64,000 nt of DNA from positions 44,293,651 to 44,357,650 of the forward strand of contig CM064867.1 in assembly GCA_032719365.1 (NCBI GenBank), read 5' to 3'. The notes beneath the pieces were generated by a model. That model had not been told where the DNA came from, searched no databases, and worked only from the letters and a program-made list of their open reading frames with translations. This DNA comes from Prinsepia uniflora (lineage: Eukaryota; Streptophyta; Magnoliopsida; Rosales; Rosaceae). Shown piece after piece: positions 44,061-53,648 of the stretch. The position numbers and the translations under genes are program-made. Positions within the stretch are counted from its first letter, which is position 1; each line of letters begins with the position of its first letter.

Positions 44061-45363
44061 GAAGCAGGGTAGTAGGTAGCACAAACACATCGGCTTAAAA
44101 GTCAAAGTCTACTCATACTCGGTCCAAGCTGCTAGTTCAACCCTGAGCAGGACGTCTCTCGAAAGTCTCAGGATCGTTTCTGCCTGTCAAACACAATGAG
44201 TAAAGGTCACTAAAATATATAAGACCTTAGGATAGAAAACCCTAAACACTAGACCCGTAAACCAACCCTGAACGAGCAACCCGAGGCTAAAACACGTCCA
44301 AGCACTATTCAGACGACCTACGATCGACCTGAAACCACCACCATTGGATTCAGATCGGAGAAAACTTTTGAACAAGACCAGTTTAACCTCAAAATTCGTG
44401 TTCATGCACCCCCACGCACCGGTCAAAGTCCGATCAACGTTGGTCGTCACCGGTCAACAGTGGTCAACGCCAGTCAATGCTGACGCCATCTGCTGACATC
44501 AGCCAGACAGGTCTGAAACCTATCAGGTTTGGCACCTGCCATGTGGCACACTTTGACTAGTGCCACGTGTCCTGCCACGTATCTCTAACACCTCTGACAC
44601 ATTACCGCTTGGCTACACCCTACTAGTCCACGTGTTCTGATAGTATTGACTGGACTTGCCACTTCAGCTACCACGTAGGCTTGATAGGTCCTGACAAGTT
44701 GCCACGTGGCACCACCCCATTGGTCCACATGGTCTGACATGCTGAAGTGGAACTAACACGTCAGCTGCTGACTGGGCCTAACAGCCTACCAAGTGGCATC
44801 ACCTGATTTGCCACATGGACTGGCATGTCTGATAGGATAATGACGTGGACTGCCACATTATCATCGTCAACCGCTGGCCGAATTGACTCGTTTCTCTGTA
44901 ATGGGTCGTTTGACCCGCGACCTAGACCCGACCATATCTCACTCATTCCTCAACCATTTTAACCCATTTTTCTTCAGATATTTTGGCCCAAAGGAGATGA
45001 AGATTGATACAATGGATGCATGAATTTGGGGGGCTGGGCCAATAGGACTAGTGACACTTGTCCCTCATCCATTGGTCCACCTCAGATATTTTGGCCCAAT
45101 AAATATCTGCCACTGTACACGTCTTGTAAAACATGAATAGTACCTAATTTTTTCCGTGACACGTAACTTTCCCGTAGGGTGTCTAATTTTGACACGTCCC
45201 TTGTCTACAGACTCGTGACATCACGATCTATGTAACGGACCTTGTTCAAAGTCCAAATAGTACCCCAGGTTAAAAGTCAACATTTTTTCCTATCTAGGGG
45301 CAAAATGATCATTGTACATTAACTTTGCAAATTTAAATTTTATTAACAGTCCGGGGTGTTACA
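44061..45363 (-). mobile_element. Minus LTR-D fragment (3' LTR side)
   Basis: On the minus strand it starts TGTAACACCCCGGACTG at 45363 and follows the LTR-D layout (compare 53649-55140 and 46171-47390): degraded palindrome at 45040-45077, the repeated CACGTGG-rich block in 44470-44830 and the GGTCAAAG region. It is cut before the hairpin array. A minus-strand integrase end and purine-rich TAGGTGGGTAGAT lie just upstream, so this was a 3' LTR. Confidence 0.75.
44470..44850 (-). repeat. Degenerate CCACGTGG/TGCCACATGG units in LTR-D
   Basis: About eight degenerate units of roughly 45 bp are built around GCCACGTGGCA-like palindromes and TCTGACATG. Equivalent blocks are at 46775-46995 and 54530-54755. 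CACGTG is the G-box core in plants, but use as a binding site here is untested. Confidence 0.6.
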
Positions 45364-46165
45364 ATCTACCCACCTAACAAAAATTTTGTTCCTGAAATTC
45401 ACACAAATAAATGTGGATACTGTTCCCTCATCAACGTTTTGGGCTGCCACATGGCTTCTTCCACGTTGTAGTTCATCCACAATACCTTTACCAGGGGAGT
45501 GGTCTTATTTCGCAATACTTTCTCGTTCCAATCCAGAATCTGTATCAGTTGTTCCTCGAAGCTCAACTCAATCCTAAGTTCCAATGGCGTACTTCGAGAG
45601 CATTGAAACATGGAATACATCATGCACTCTCGTAACCTCTGGGGGTAAGGCTAATCTGTACGCAACAGCACCAATCCTCTCTGTAATCTGGTGCGGCCCA
45701 ATATAACGTGGACTCAACTTCCCACGTCCGCCAATTCGTACAATTCCATTTCACAGTGATAGTTTCAGGAAAACCCAATCTCTTACTTTAAACTCAAGGG
45801 TTCTAATCTGACGATCGACGTAGCTTTTTTGACAATCTTGAGATGTCTTTAGCCTTTCTTTGATAATTCGAACCTTCTCTTGGGTCATATCCATGAGATC
45901 TGGCGTCAATACCGCACTCTCGCCTACCTCAGTCCAACATATCGGCGTCCTACACTATCGTCGATACATTGTGCAAATGGAGCCATCCCAATATTTGACT
46001 AATAATTGTTGTTGTAGGAAAACTCAATCAACGGTAGGACTGTATCCTAAGAATCTTGAAACTCTAACACACAGACTCTCATCACATCCTGCAGAGTCTG
46101 AATAGTCCTCTAAGACTATCCATCTGTCTGAGGATGAAAAGCAGTACTGAAGTGTAGCCTTGTCC
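45364..46165 (-). pseudogene. Chromovirus integrase C-terminal half with chromodomain-like tail
   Basis: Read on the minus strand with frameshifts, the order is: a degraded integrase core end (a LEDYSDSAGC-like segment, then CRTPICWTEVGES), a KVRIIKERLKTSQ segment, QKSYVDRQ, GKLSPRYIGPH (the GPY/F motif), RIGAVAYRLALPPEVTRVHD, then VFHVSML. An open frame at 45399-45623 ends with KVLRNKTTPLVKVLWMNYNV and EEAMWQPKTLMREQYPHLF, the family pattern LRNKxIPLVKVLWxNxxxEEATWE. This is a Tekay/Del-type integrase end. The protein is not intact and everything upstream of the core is missing. Confidence 0.85.
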
Positions 46166-46170
46166 ACGAC

Positions 46171-46204
46171 CAATGGATGAGAGACAAGTGTCACTCATCC
46201 ATTG
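46171..46204 (+). other. 34-bp LTR palindrome
   Basis: CAATGGATGAGAGACA and TGTCACTCATCCATTG flank AG, one mismatch in 16 pairs. It forms the left end of the LTR-D fragment. Confidence 0.85.
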
Positions 46205-47774
46205 CTCATCATCTTCATTCATGCATCCCTTTTTCCTGTTTCATTCCTCTCACCCAAAACCCACAACCCAAATCCCATACCCACACCTCATTCCCTCACC
46301 CTTTGCCGTCTGTGTGAAAGAGAGAGGGACAAAATGAGACGAGACGAAGAGGACGATGACAACAGCTGGGACAACCGTGCACGGTGGCTGGAAAACTGAA
46401 GGTAAACCAACTTGGGTTCAAAATTGAAATTCATGTTTTAGGGTTTGTTGGGCGATTTTAATGTGTAGAATTGATTCCTAGGAACTAGAGGAACACAAAG
46501 TGACCAAAAGGAGGAATTTTGGTTGCTGGGAGTGCCTGGAAACAAAGTTGGAAGTTCATCTAAAATCACCATGCTCGGAAGGTAATTTCGAGACCCTTTT
46601 AGTCGATTTTGAATCTATAGAACTGTTACTGGGATCATTGTGATCCTATAGGAAGAAAAATGGTCGAAATGGCTGAGGAATGAGTGACATCAAGTCGTGT
46701 CAGGTTGCAGGTCGAATCGACCCGTTACAGTGAAATGGGGCAACCCATCTCAAGGTTGACGATGATGATGTGGCAGTCCACATCATCATCTGTCAGAGCT
46801 GTCAGTCCACGTGGCCAATTAGATGATGCCATATGGCATGCTATCAGGTCTAGTTAGCATGTCAGACATGTGGACCAATCAGGTGGTTTCACGTAACAGG
46901 CTGTCAAACTTGACATTGTCAAACACGTGGACCAATTAGAGAGTGAGACGTGGCAAGTGTCAGACCTGTCAGGCTGCCGTCACATCACATCATGATGACG
47001 TCAGTTGTTGACCGTTGACTTTTGATGACCATAATTTTGACAGACGCGTGGGGACGCTTGGGGATGTGTGGGTACAAATTGTGAGGTGAAATTGGCCATA
47101 CTCAAAAGATGTCGACGATCTGAATCCATTGGTGGTGGGTTCAGGTCGATCAGAGGTCGTTTTATAGGTTATTTATAGGTTTTTAGCATGGGGAAGCGTG
47201 TTCAGGACAGGTTGAGCATACCCGGATTTGTGAGGGTCTATGATATGAACTTATAGAAGTTTTTAGTGACTTTTGGGAATGGTTAGGACTGGTCTGAATG
47301 TTCGGAAGACTATGGATTAGCTTCTAATTGGCTTACGGCTTGGGGTTTTAGAGCGTGCAGCGTTGACCGACGGTGAGTGGACTTTGGTTTCTAAATGATG
47401 AATGCATATATGTTTTAATGTTTTATAAACATGGTTTGAAATGTAATGATTGCATAGTGATTTGAATGATTTACGAATTTTCATGAGAAGGTAGTTCGAG
47501 CTTGAGACCCTATTTAAATGATTTTGGGCTTATGACCTAGTTGAAAGATCATGGACTCGAGGAGTGAGTCCATTGGAAATCATGTTTCGAGCCAAGGGCC
47601 CTATTGAAGCTTCAGACCCCGTTTGATACGAAACTGGACGCTATTTTATGAGATTTGTGGAAACTGGTTTTTGGATGAGATCTAGTGCAAAATAAATGTT
47701 TCCGATTTGAGAGTCAACAGTTTATGAAAATGTTTCCACTATTTTTATTATTACCATTCTACGAGATGATGGAT

Positions 47775-48110
47775 AGGACTCCGACAGAAATGTGTTTCCG
47801 CGGAGAGGGCCTTCAGCAGGATTGCGTTTTCGCGGAGAGGGCCTCCGGAAAAAATGTGTTTCCCCTGAGAGGACCCAATGAGAGGATGGCTATGACTCCG
47901 GTACTAATGTGTTTCCCAGGAGAGAGCCTCTGGTAGGAATATATTTCCTCAAAGAAGACCCATTGAGATGATGGATAGGACTCTGGCAGGAATGTGTTTT
48001 CCCAGAGAGGACCCGGATGGATATGACTCCGGGAGGGATGTCTTTCCCCCGAGACGGCCTCTGGCTGGAATTTGTTCCCCAGAGAGGACCTAGGTGTCAA
48101 TGAATATGGT
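47775..48110 (+). repeat. Tandem ACTCCGGCAGGAATGTGTTT units in LTR-D
   Basis: About eight units of ~40 bp: CTCCGGCAGGAATGTG, TTTCCCCGGAGAGG, then ACCC or GCCT. The two ends can pair (CTCCGG with CCGGAG), and one unit reads CTCTGG with CCAGAG (47981-47986 and 48002-48007), a compensated change. A homologous array is at 55545-55835. Confidence 0.85.
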
Positions 48111-48654
48111 AAGGATGTGTTCCCCTGGATAGGTCACGACGACACTACCTGCAGGAGTGTCGGGTTATTTCAGTGAGACGTCGAGTCAGGGACTCCGAGC
48201 CTAGTGTCGCACCTAGACATCGAGTTGAAGATTCAAGAGCCACGTGTAGATTGGTTGTGTAAATCTGAGTCGCACGCGTGTCGATATAAAATTGTGATAG
48301 TGATAACGATGAATGATTTGATGGTATGAGACTGATGTCGGGTATTGACGGAAAGAGATAGGTGATTACACGGATATAGATTGGTCATTTTCTTGATAGA
48401 GACGGATGATTTGACGGATAGATATGAGAATGGGTCCCCAGGTTTCTGACTAATTGATTGTGCCCAGTTGTTTTTTTTAACCTGTGTTGGTTTTACCTTG
48501 AAAGTATTTGTTTTCCGTATGTGTTGTTTCACTAGAAAGTACTGGTTTTAAATTGGTATGCATTGTCAAGACACAACCCTCCTCGGTCAGGACCCAACGC
48601 ATCTAGCACGATATTTTCCGTTTTGGGCTCAGCCCTTACGATTTTGTTTTTGGA

Positions 48655-48757
48655 AGCTCACGTGCAACTTCCCAGTTAGTCACCCATCCTGAGATTGCAC
48701 CAGCCTCAACTTGCTTAACTTTGGAGTTCCCAAGGAATCCAAATCCAGTGAGCTCCC
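48655..48757 (-). other. 5S-derived module 1 in Cassandra 3' LTR
   Basis: The minus strand contains AAGTTAAGC, GGATGGGTGAC and CTGGGAAGTTGC, matching the 5S rRNA internal Pol III control region (A box, intermediate element, C box). Not a functional 5S gene: the ends and several paired positions differ. Confidence 0.8.
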
Positions 48758-48870
48758 AAAAGGCCTCTTTTAGATCAGAGTTGTGTAACGGCCCACTCTA
48801 TCTAACACGATATTTTCCCCTCTAGACTCACTTACCGAACCAGCCCAGCTCGAAGGGTTCTGTTCCTAGG

Positions 48871-48975
48871 AGCTCACGGTGCAACTTCCCAATGGGTCAC
48901 CCATCATGGGATTGCACCATCTTCCACTCGCTTAACTTTGGAGTTACCTAGGAATCCAAAGCCAGTGAGCTCCTA
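48871..48975 (-). other. 5S-derived module 2 in Cassandra 3' LTR
   Basis: It carries the same control elements (AAGTTAAGCG, GGGTGACCCATTGGGAAGTT). It is separated from module 1 by a junction TGTAACGGCCC (48787) that looks like an embedded LTR start. Confidence 0.8.
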
Positions 48976-49158
48976 GAAGGCCTCGCACTAGATCGGTGTG
49001 TGCCTACACATTTAAGGCACTCCACCATTCCCCTCCCAGACCATTCCCCTCGCAAGAATATGGGATCGTTCACCGTTCCCTCCAGGATACGGGCCTTACA
49101 ATCCACCCCCTTAGGGCCCAGCGTCCTCGCTGCGAAACTTCCCGGTCGGGGTCTGGCT

Positions 49159-49170
49159 CTGATACCATTC
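49159..49170 (-). other. Cassandra Met-tRNA primer binding site
   Basis: On the minus strand TGGTATCAGAGC is found within a base or two of the 5' LTR end at 49171. Confidence 0.88.
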
Positions 49171-49258
49171 AGTCAAGACCCGACCCTCCTCGATCAGGAC
49201 CCAACTCATCTAGCATGATATTGCTCGCTTTGGGCCCAGCCCTCATGGTTTTGTTTTC

Positions 49259-49366
49259 GGAAGCTCACATGAAACTTCCCAGTTGGTCACCCATTCTGAG
49301 ATTGCACCAGACTCAACTCTCTTAACTTTGGAGTTCCTAAGTAATCCAAAGCCACTGAGCTCCTAA
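49259..49366 (-). other. 5S-derived module 1 in Cassandra 5' LTR
   Basis: This contains AAGTTAAGAG and GGTGACCAACTGGGAAGTTT on the minus strand. It is the counterpart of 48655-48757. Confidence 0.8.
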
Positions 49367-49473
49367 ACGGCCTCGTTTAGATCAGAGTTGCGCAGTGGCC
49401 CGCTCTATCTAAAATGATATTGTCCCTCTAAACTCACTGGCCGAACAAGCCCAGCCTGAAGGGTTTTGCTCTT

Positions 49474-49581
49474 GGGAGCGCACGGTGCAATTTCCCCGTG
49501 GGTCACCCATTATGAGATTCCACCAGCCTCCACTCGCTTACCTTTGGAGTTCCCCAGGAATCCAAAGATAGTGAGCTCCCA
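49474..49581 (-). other. 5S-derived module 2 in Cassandra 5' LTR
   Basis: AAGGTAAGCG and GGGTGACCCACGGGGAAATT on the minus strand, the counterpart of 48871-48975. The A-box region has AAGGTAAG in place of AAGTTAAG. Confidence 0.8.
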
Positions 49582-49706
49582 AAAGGCCTCGCACTAGATA
49601 GGTGTGTGCCTACATATTTAAGGCACACCATCATTACCCTACCAGACCATTCCCTTCGCAGGAATGTGGGATCGTTCACCGTTCCCTCCAAGACACGGGT
49701 CTTACA

Positions 49707-50017
49707 TGCATGCATGCTTTGTAAAACGGTGGGAGAAAGCTTTATTTGGTAAAATGGTTTTTAAATAAATGCTTATTTTTTCCACTCACACGTTTTGTCT
49801 TTTTGGTACCTTCCAGGTTGATAGCGGATGCGGGCTTTAGCAGAGATCAAGACACCACATGCAACCACAGAGTTAAGACCATTGGATCAGTCAGGATAGA
49901 CGTGCTATTGTGACCAATCGAGGTCATGGGTGACCAAAGTCAAGATTAGTTGGACAAGTTACCAAGGGAGTAGTACTTATGGATCGGATCCCTAGGTGGA
50001 CCGATCGGTGGGTTACA
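49707..50017 (+). mobile_element. Right part of LTR-D, decayed
   Basis: It resumes after the Cassandra with GCATGCATGC, GTGGGAGAAAGC, the right bracket TTCCACTCACACG (49780) and AGGTTGATAGCGGATGCGGG. From about 49860 it departs from the LTR pattern and no LTR end is recognisable before the Athila LTR at 50018. Confidence 0.55.
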
Positions 50018-51800
50018 TGATAAGTCACAAATTAAGCATCATTTCAATGTTATTTCTTATCCCTTTTACTTATCTTTTGATTATAATCATTCAAACAATA
50101 GGAGAAAATGATCTCTTTTGTGAAGTTTTTGCAGATTGCTTAGTTGAGGTTTAAATCATGTTTTACAATGAAATGTGATCTTTCCAAGGCTAAATCTTTA
50201 AGGACTGATAAAGGACTCATAAAGGGCCTTATCATCTCCCAATTTACATGACCAAGATCCATCAAGACCCTAAAATTCACGGCCTAGCGCCTAGAAGCCC
50301 ACAAAATGTGGTTAAGGGTGTTTTACGGGGTTTACTTGTGCATTAAGAAACTTTGGACGAATTTTCCTTCCCTTCTCAATGAGGAATGACGTGGATGAAC
50401 TTGGATAAGGAAGCTTAATGATGTCCTAATCAGATCTTGAAGTTAAAGAGGAAAGAAACAAGGAAAATGAAGTTTCTTGAAAATTAAGAAACCATCTTGT
50501 ACATGGCTAGGGTTAATTAACTTCCCTAGCCGCAATTTATCATGTTTTCTTTATTTTAGGACAATGTAATCTGATTTAGGATAGCATTAAATGAATTCTT
50601 AGTCAAAGATAAAGTCAAGAAGTGGGAAGAAGGAAGGAAAAAGACTCCTTGTACATGAAGGACACAAGGAGTTTTCCTCCTTTATTTGGGGTTGTTTTCC
50701 CTTTTCTTTGAGGGAGATGTTAGGGCAGGTTTTAGGGGATATAAATAGATGTTTCCTCGTTGTTTTTGGATGTCCAATTTACGTCCTAAGGTCCCAAAAC
50801 TCTATAAAAATTTCTGCTTAAAGTTTATACACAAAGAGTCTTGCATTTTCTTTGTAACGTGAAGCTTGGGAGAAGAAGAAGTGTTTGTGCCACTTCTCTC
50901 ATGCATCATTCATCTTAGTATTTTTGTTTCTTAATCCCTAATCTCTTTAAGTTTTTATGCATTCAATTATGATGTTTGTTAACTTAGTTATGCGTGAGTA
51001 GTTTCCTTTAGGATTAAGGCTGTTTGAAGCCCTAGCCATGTTAGTTTTTAATTAGATTTATGGCTGTTGATTATGGTTGTTATGTATGCCTGGATTTTTT
51101 GGATTACTATGCTTCATGAACTCAATTTATGCTTCTAAATTTGATCACCTTATTTACGTATAATTGTCGATCTAATTGCTTGACGGATCACCTTGATGTT
51201 TGTGTTGCATCACTTTTAAAAGGGGGAATCTTATTCGTAATCTAAACTCATGACTTCCTAGGATTGCACATCACTTTACTAGGGATAGTGTAGTGTCATT
51301 AATTCTTCTTCATGTTTCATGCATTATCACGCACCATCGGTAATAGTTGTTTAAGGGCGGGTACATCACACTTAAACATGCAATCTAAGAGAAGATAAAT
51401 GTGTAGGGTAAGCCTTAGCCGGACCCTTGCATGGGCACTTAATTCAGATACATGCATAATTAATCTAATCAACGAGATCTAAGGAGAACTATAATTGTAA
51501 AGGTGGATAACATGTCATAATTCGTCCTAATCATCCAATCAACTTTCAAATCAAGTTTTTCATAATTTTGTACTTTTTTTCATCATTTATTTTCGTTCTA
51601 ATCATCACTCAAAACCCCCCAACGTTTTTGTACTTTTTCTCAAGTTGTTTCATTCCAAACTAAGTGGATTCACGTTGAACAAGTCCTCGAGGGATCGACC
51701 TTTGCAAACCTATTATACTCGTCATACGATTTTGTGCACTTGCAAAGTATTACATTAGGAGTTATCATACATAATTTCGTGGTTGATAAATCTTCAATCA
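50018..51800 (+). mobile_element. 5' LTR of an Athila element
   Basis: It starts TGATAAGTCACAAATTAAGC and ends TCTTCAATCA next to an Asp-tRNA-type primer site. It is 1783 bp. A TATA box is at 50740-50747. Long stretches (about 50990-51480) nearly match the LTRs of the minus-strand non-autonomous element at 27875 and 32470. The 3' LTR is not in the window, the element being truncated in gag. Confidence 0.87.
50740..50747 (+). promoter_or_regulatory. Athila LTR TATA box
   Basis: TATAAATA within GGGGATATAAATAGATG, conserved in all three Athila-type LTRs. Confidence 0.65.
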
Positions 51801-51806
51801 TGTTTT

Positions 51807-51824
51807 TGGTGCCGTTGTCAGGGA
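51807..51824 (+). other. Asp-tRNA-type primer binding site
   Basis: TGGTGCCGTTGTCAGGGA, two C-to-T and G-to-A type changes from the Athila/Tat site TGGCGCCGTTGCCGGGGA, lies seven bases after the LTR end. Confidence 0.85.
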
Positions 51825-51900
51825 CTTATCCCTCAACCGTGTCCATATAGTTTGGAATTATTTAACATGGTTAGTTTATTTGTTTTTCAGGTACTAGTTC

Positions 51901-52983
51901 ATGTCACGCAGCTCCTTAGTGGAGGGAATAACTCACGACCCTACTTGTTCCTCCCAGAATTCTTCAATTCACAGCAGCCCCCCACCTAGACCTCGTGCCA
52001 TGGAAAACCCACAAGATCGTGCTCTTGTCTCTCCTCCTTCCCCTAGGCTCCTTCGGGAGTTTGCAGCCCCTCATGTGCCCGAAAATCACTTCCCCATTGT
52101 CTTTCCTGCAAGCACCGTTGAGAACTTTGAGCTTATGTTTGGGACCATTCACATGTTGCCTACGTTTGATGGACTCTTTGGAGCAAACCCTCACCTTCAT
52201 ATTCATGACTTTCTCCAGGTTTGTTCTATTCTTCGTATCAATGGGATGACTGAGAATGAAATTAGGTTGAGGTTGTTTAACTTTTCACTTAAGGATAGGG
52301 CTAAAGCTTGGTTTCATTCACTTGCAACCGCCTCTATTCATACATGGTCAGAATTTTCTACTTTATTCCTCACCCAATACTACCCCATTGAGAAAAATAA
52401 TGAGTTTAAGGCTAATATTATGAACCCAAGACAGCTCCAAGATGAAGCCTTTTATGAGTATTGGGAAAGGTTTAATGAGATGCTTCGTGCTTGTCCCCAT
52501 CACAACATTGAGGATCATCACCTCATGATGTTGTTTTATGGAGGTCTTAGTTATGGGGATGGTACTATGGTGAATTCCCTATCGCAAGGTATCTTAGATG
52601 GCACGGCAACCGAGGCCCGAATTGCATTTGAGAAGATAGCTCAAAGGGAGAAACAGTTTAGTTACCGAGGCCACTCATCTAGGTCCATGGCCAAGCCTAG
52701 GGACAAAGATGGATCCATTGCTGAATTCATGGTTTTGGTAAAGCAATTGTGCAGGGATAAGGTTAAGAATACCCTGGTTTGTGATGTGTGTTCAGTCCAA
52801 CGACACTCTTCGGATGAGTGCACACAAGTGGGTGAAGCCAACTATGTTGGCGGGTACAATGCTTCAAGGCCCCGGAATGATCCTTTTTCGAACTCTTACA
52901 ATCCGGGATGGAAGAACCATCCAAATTTCAGGTGGAACAACAACCAATCTGTGGCCCCCTGGATTCCAGCAACCTCACGTTGA
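51901..52983 (+). CDS. gag: Athila gag, frameshifted near its 3' end
   Basis: This 360-codon frame is the structural protein of an Athila-lineage Ty3/gypsy retrotransposon. An alternative start is Met34 (52000). Residues ~70-130 hold FELMFGTIHMLPTFDGLFG and HIHDFLQVC. Residues ~120-200 hold the gag core: RLRLFNFSLKDRAKAWFHSL, then FLTQYYP, then EAFYEYWERFNEMLRACPHH. A CX2CX4HX4C zinc knuckle, CDVCSVQRHSSDEC, lies at about residues 293-306, where it would bind RNA. A frameshift around 52950-52970 replaces the true continuation with a short false tail ending PATSR. The coding frame resumes one register over (next entry). It forms part of the truncated element starting at 50018. Confidence 0.87.
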   Translation: MSRSSLVEGITHDPTCSSQNSSIHSSPPPRPRAMENPQDRALVSPPSPRLLREFAAPHVPENHFPIVFPASTVENFELMFGTIHMLPTFDGLFGANPHLHIHDFLQVCSILRINGMTENEIRLRLFNFSLKDRAKAWFHSLATASIHTWSEFSTLFLTQYYPIEKNNEFKANIMNPRQLQDEAFYEYWERFNEMLRACPHHNIEDHHLMMLFYGGLSYGDGTMVNSLSQGILDGTATEARIAFEKIAQREKQFSYRGHSSRSMAKPRDKDGSIAEFMVLVKQLCRDKVKNTLVCDVCSVQRHSSDECTQVGEANYVGGYNASRPRNDPFSNSYNPGWKNHPNFRWNNNQSVAPWIPATSR

Positions 52984-53482
52984 TGTCCCTTCTATGCAGC
53001 CCCAAGGTACATCCTCAACTCAAGGTTCAACCAGTAAGTCATGGGAGGATGCATTTGCAACTATGGAACAACACACCAATGCCTTCATGAATGAATCTCG
53101 GACTCACCAAGCAGCAACCAATGCCTTAATGAATGAGACTAAACATGCCATTACTAACTTGGAGAGGCAACTGGGGCAAATTTCCAATCAACTCAACCAA
53201 AGAGAGCCCGGTAAGTTCCCTAGTCAAGTTATGGTGAATCCGAAGGGTCCCCATAGACCAACAGCGAATTCCATCACCCTCCGGAGTGGCACTGAACTTC
53301 CTAGCCCAGAGTACACCCCAAGGAATCATAATTCAAGACCCCAGGCCCCTGCTGTCCAAAAATCACAACCATACACCCAAAATCCAGCAAGCTACCCGAG
53401 TACTCAGTGCTGGAACCATCAGGAAATTCCAGCACCCTATGGCGTGCAATCGGCCCCCTCTTTGGCCTCGGATTGTGGGTGA
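52957..53482 (+). pseudogene. Athila gag continuation in shifted frame
   Basis: In the next frame the protein continues PPGFQQPHVDVPSMQPQ, then a Gln/Asn/Met-rich linker, NLERQLGQISNQLNQREPG, and ITLRSGTELPSPEYT. This matches the Athila gag-protease linker (family pattern NLExQxGQ..., ITLRSG). It ends at about 53440-53480, where chromovirus sequence takes over. Protease and the rest of pol are absent. Confidence 0.75.
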
Positions 53483-53648
53483 CGTTGAGTGACGTTTACC
53501 TTCGGCATGAATGTCGTGGTTAGGCCTTGGAAGTGTATGTATACACATGAGAACCTCGGGTTGGTGGCATGATTGGTTTTCTGCAGTTTTGGGGCAGATT
53601 TGAGTTGATTGGAATTTCGAGCACGAAATTTCTTTAAGGAGGGAAGAT
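53483..53648 (+). pseudogene. 3' tail of a chromovirus interior, with polypurine tract
   Basis: GGAATTTCGAGCACGAAATT followed by TCTTTAAGGAGGGAAGAT is the Tekay/Del-like 3' end: the FEDEI-type tail, then purine run at 53636-53648, directly before an LTR. It belongs to the element that the Athila fragment interrupts or replaced. Confidence 0.7.

Larger units (their letters stand above)
46171..48563 (+). mobile_element. LTR-D fragment, left-truncated at the palindrome
   Basis: It starts exactly with the palindrome CAATGGATGAGAGACA (46171), directly after the minus-strand integrase remnant. It follows the LTR at 53649 through the CACGTGG block (46775-46995), left bracket GGTGAGTGGAC (47370), TTATGCATT-like motifs and the tandem array (47775-48110). 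Interrupted at 48563 by a Cassandra insertion, it continues at 49707. Confidence 0.8.
48564..49706 (-). mobile_element. Complete Cassandra TRIM with dimeric 5S LTRs, TSD TGCAT
   Basis: LTRs of 537 bp (48564-49100) and 536 bp (49171-49706) enclose only about 70 bp. TGCAT flanks both ends (48559-48563 and 49707-49711). On the minus strand the interior begins with the primer site TGGTATCAGAGCCAG and ends with AAGGGGGTGGAT. Each LTR holds two 5S-derived modules where Cassandra normally has one, so the LTR is about 250 bp longer than usual. There is no coding capacity, and mobility would need proteins from other elements. Confidence 0.93.

Noticed and set aside
45860..46105. 81-codon plus-strand reading frame
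   Set aside because: It is antisense to the minus-strand integrase remnant, which has clear family motifs.
48655..49581. Functional 5S rRNA genes
   Set aside because: The 5S-like blocks lack proper gene ends, carry several changes in paired regions and sit within LTRs with a TSD. They are Cassandra modules, not a 5S array.
51964..52206. 80-codon minus-strand reading frame
   Set aside because: Antisense shadow of the Athila gag.
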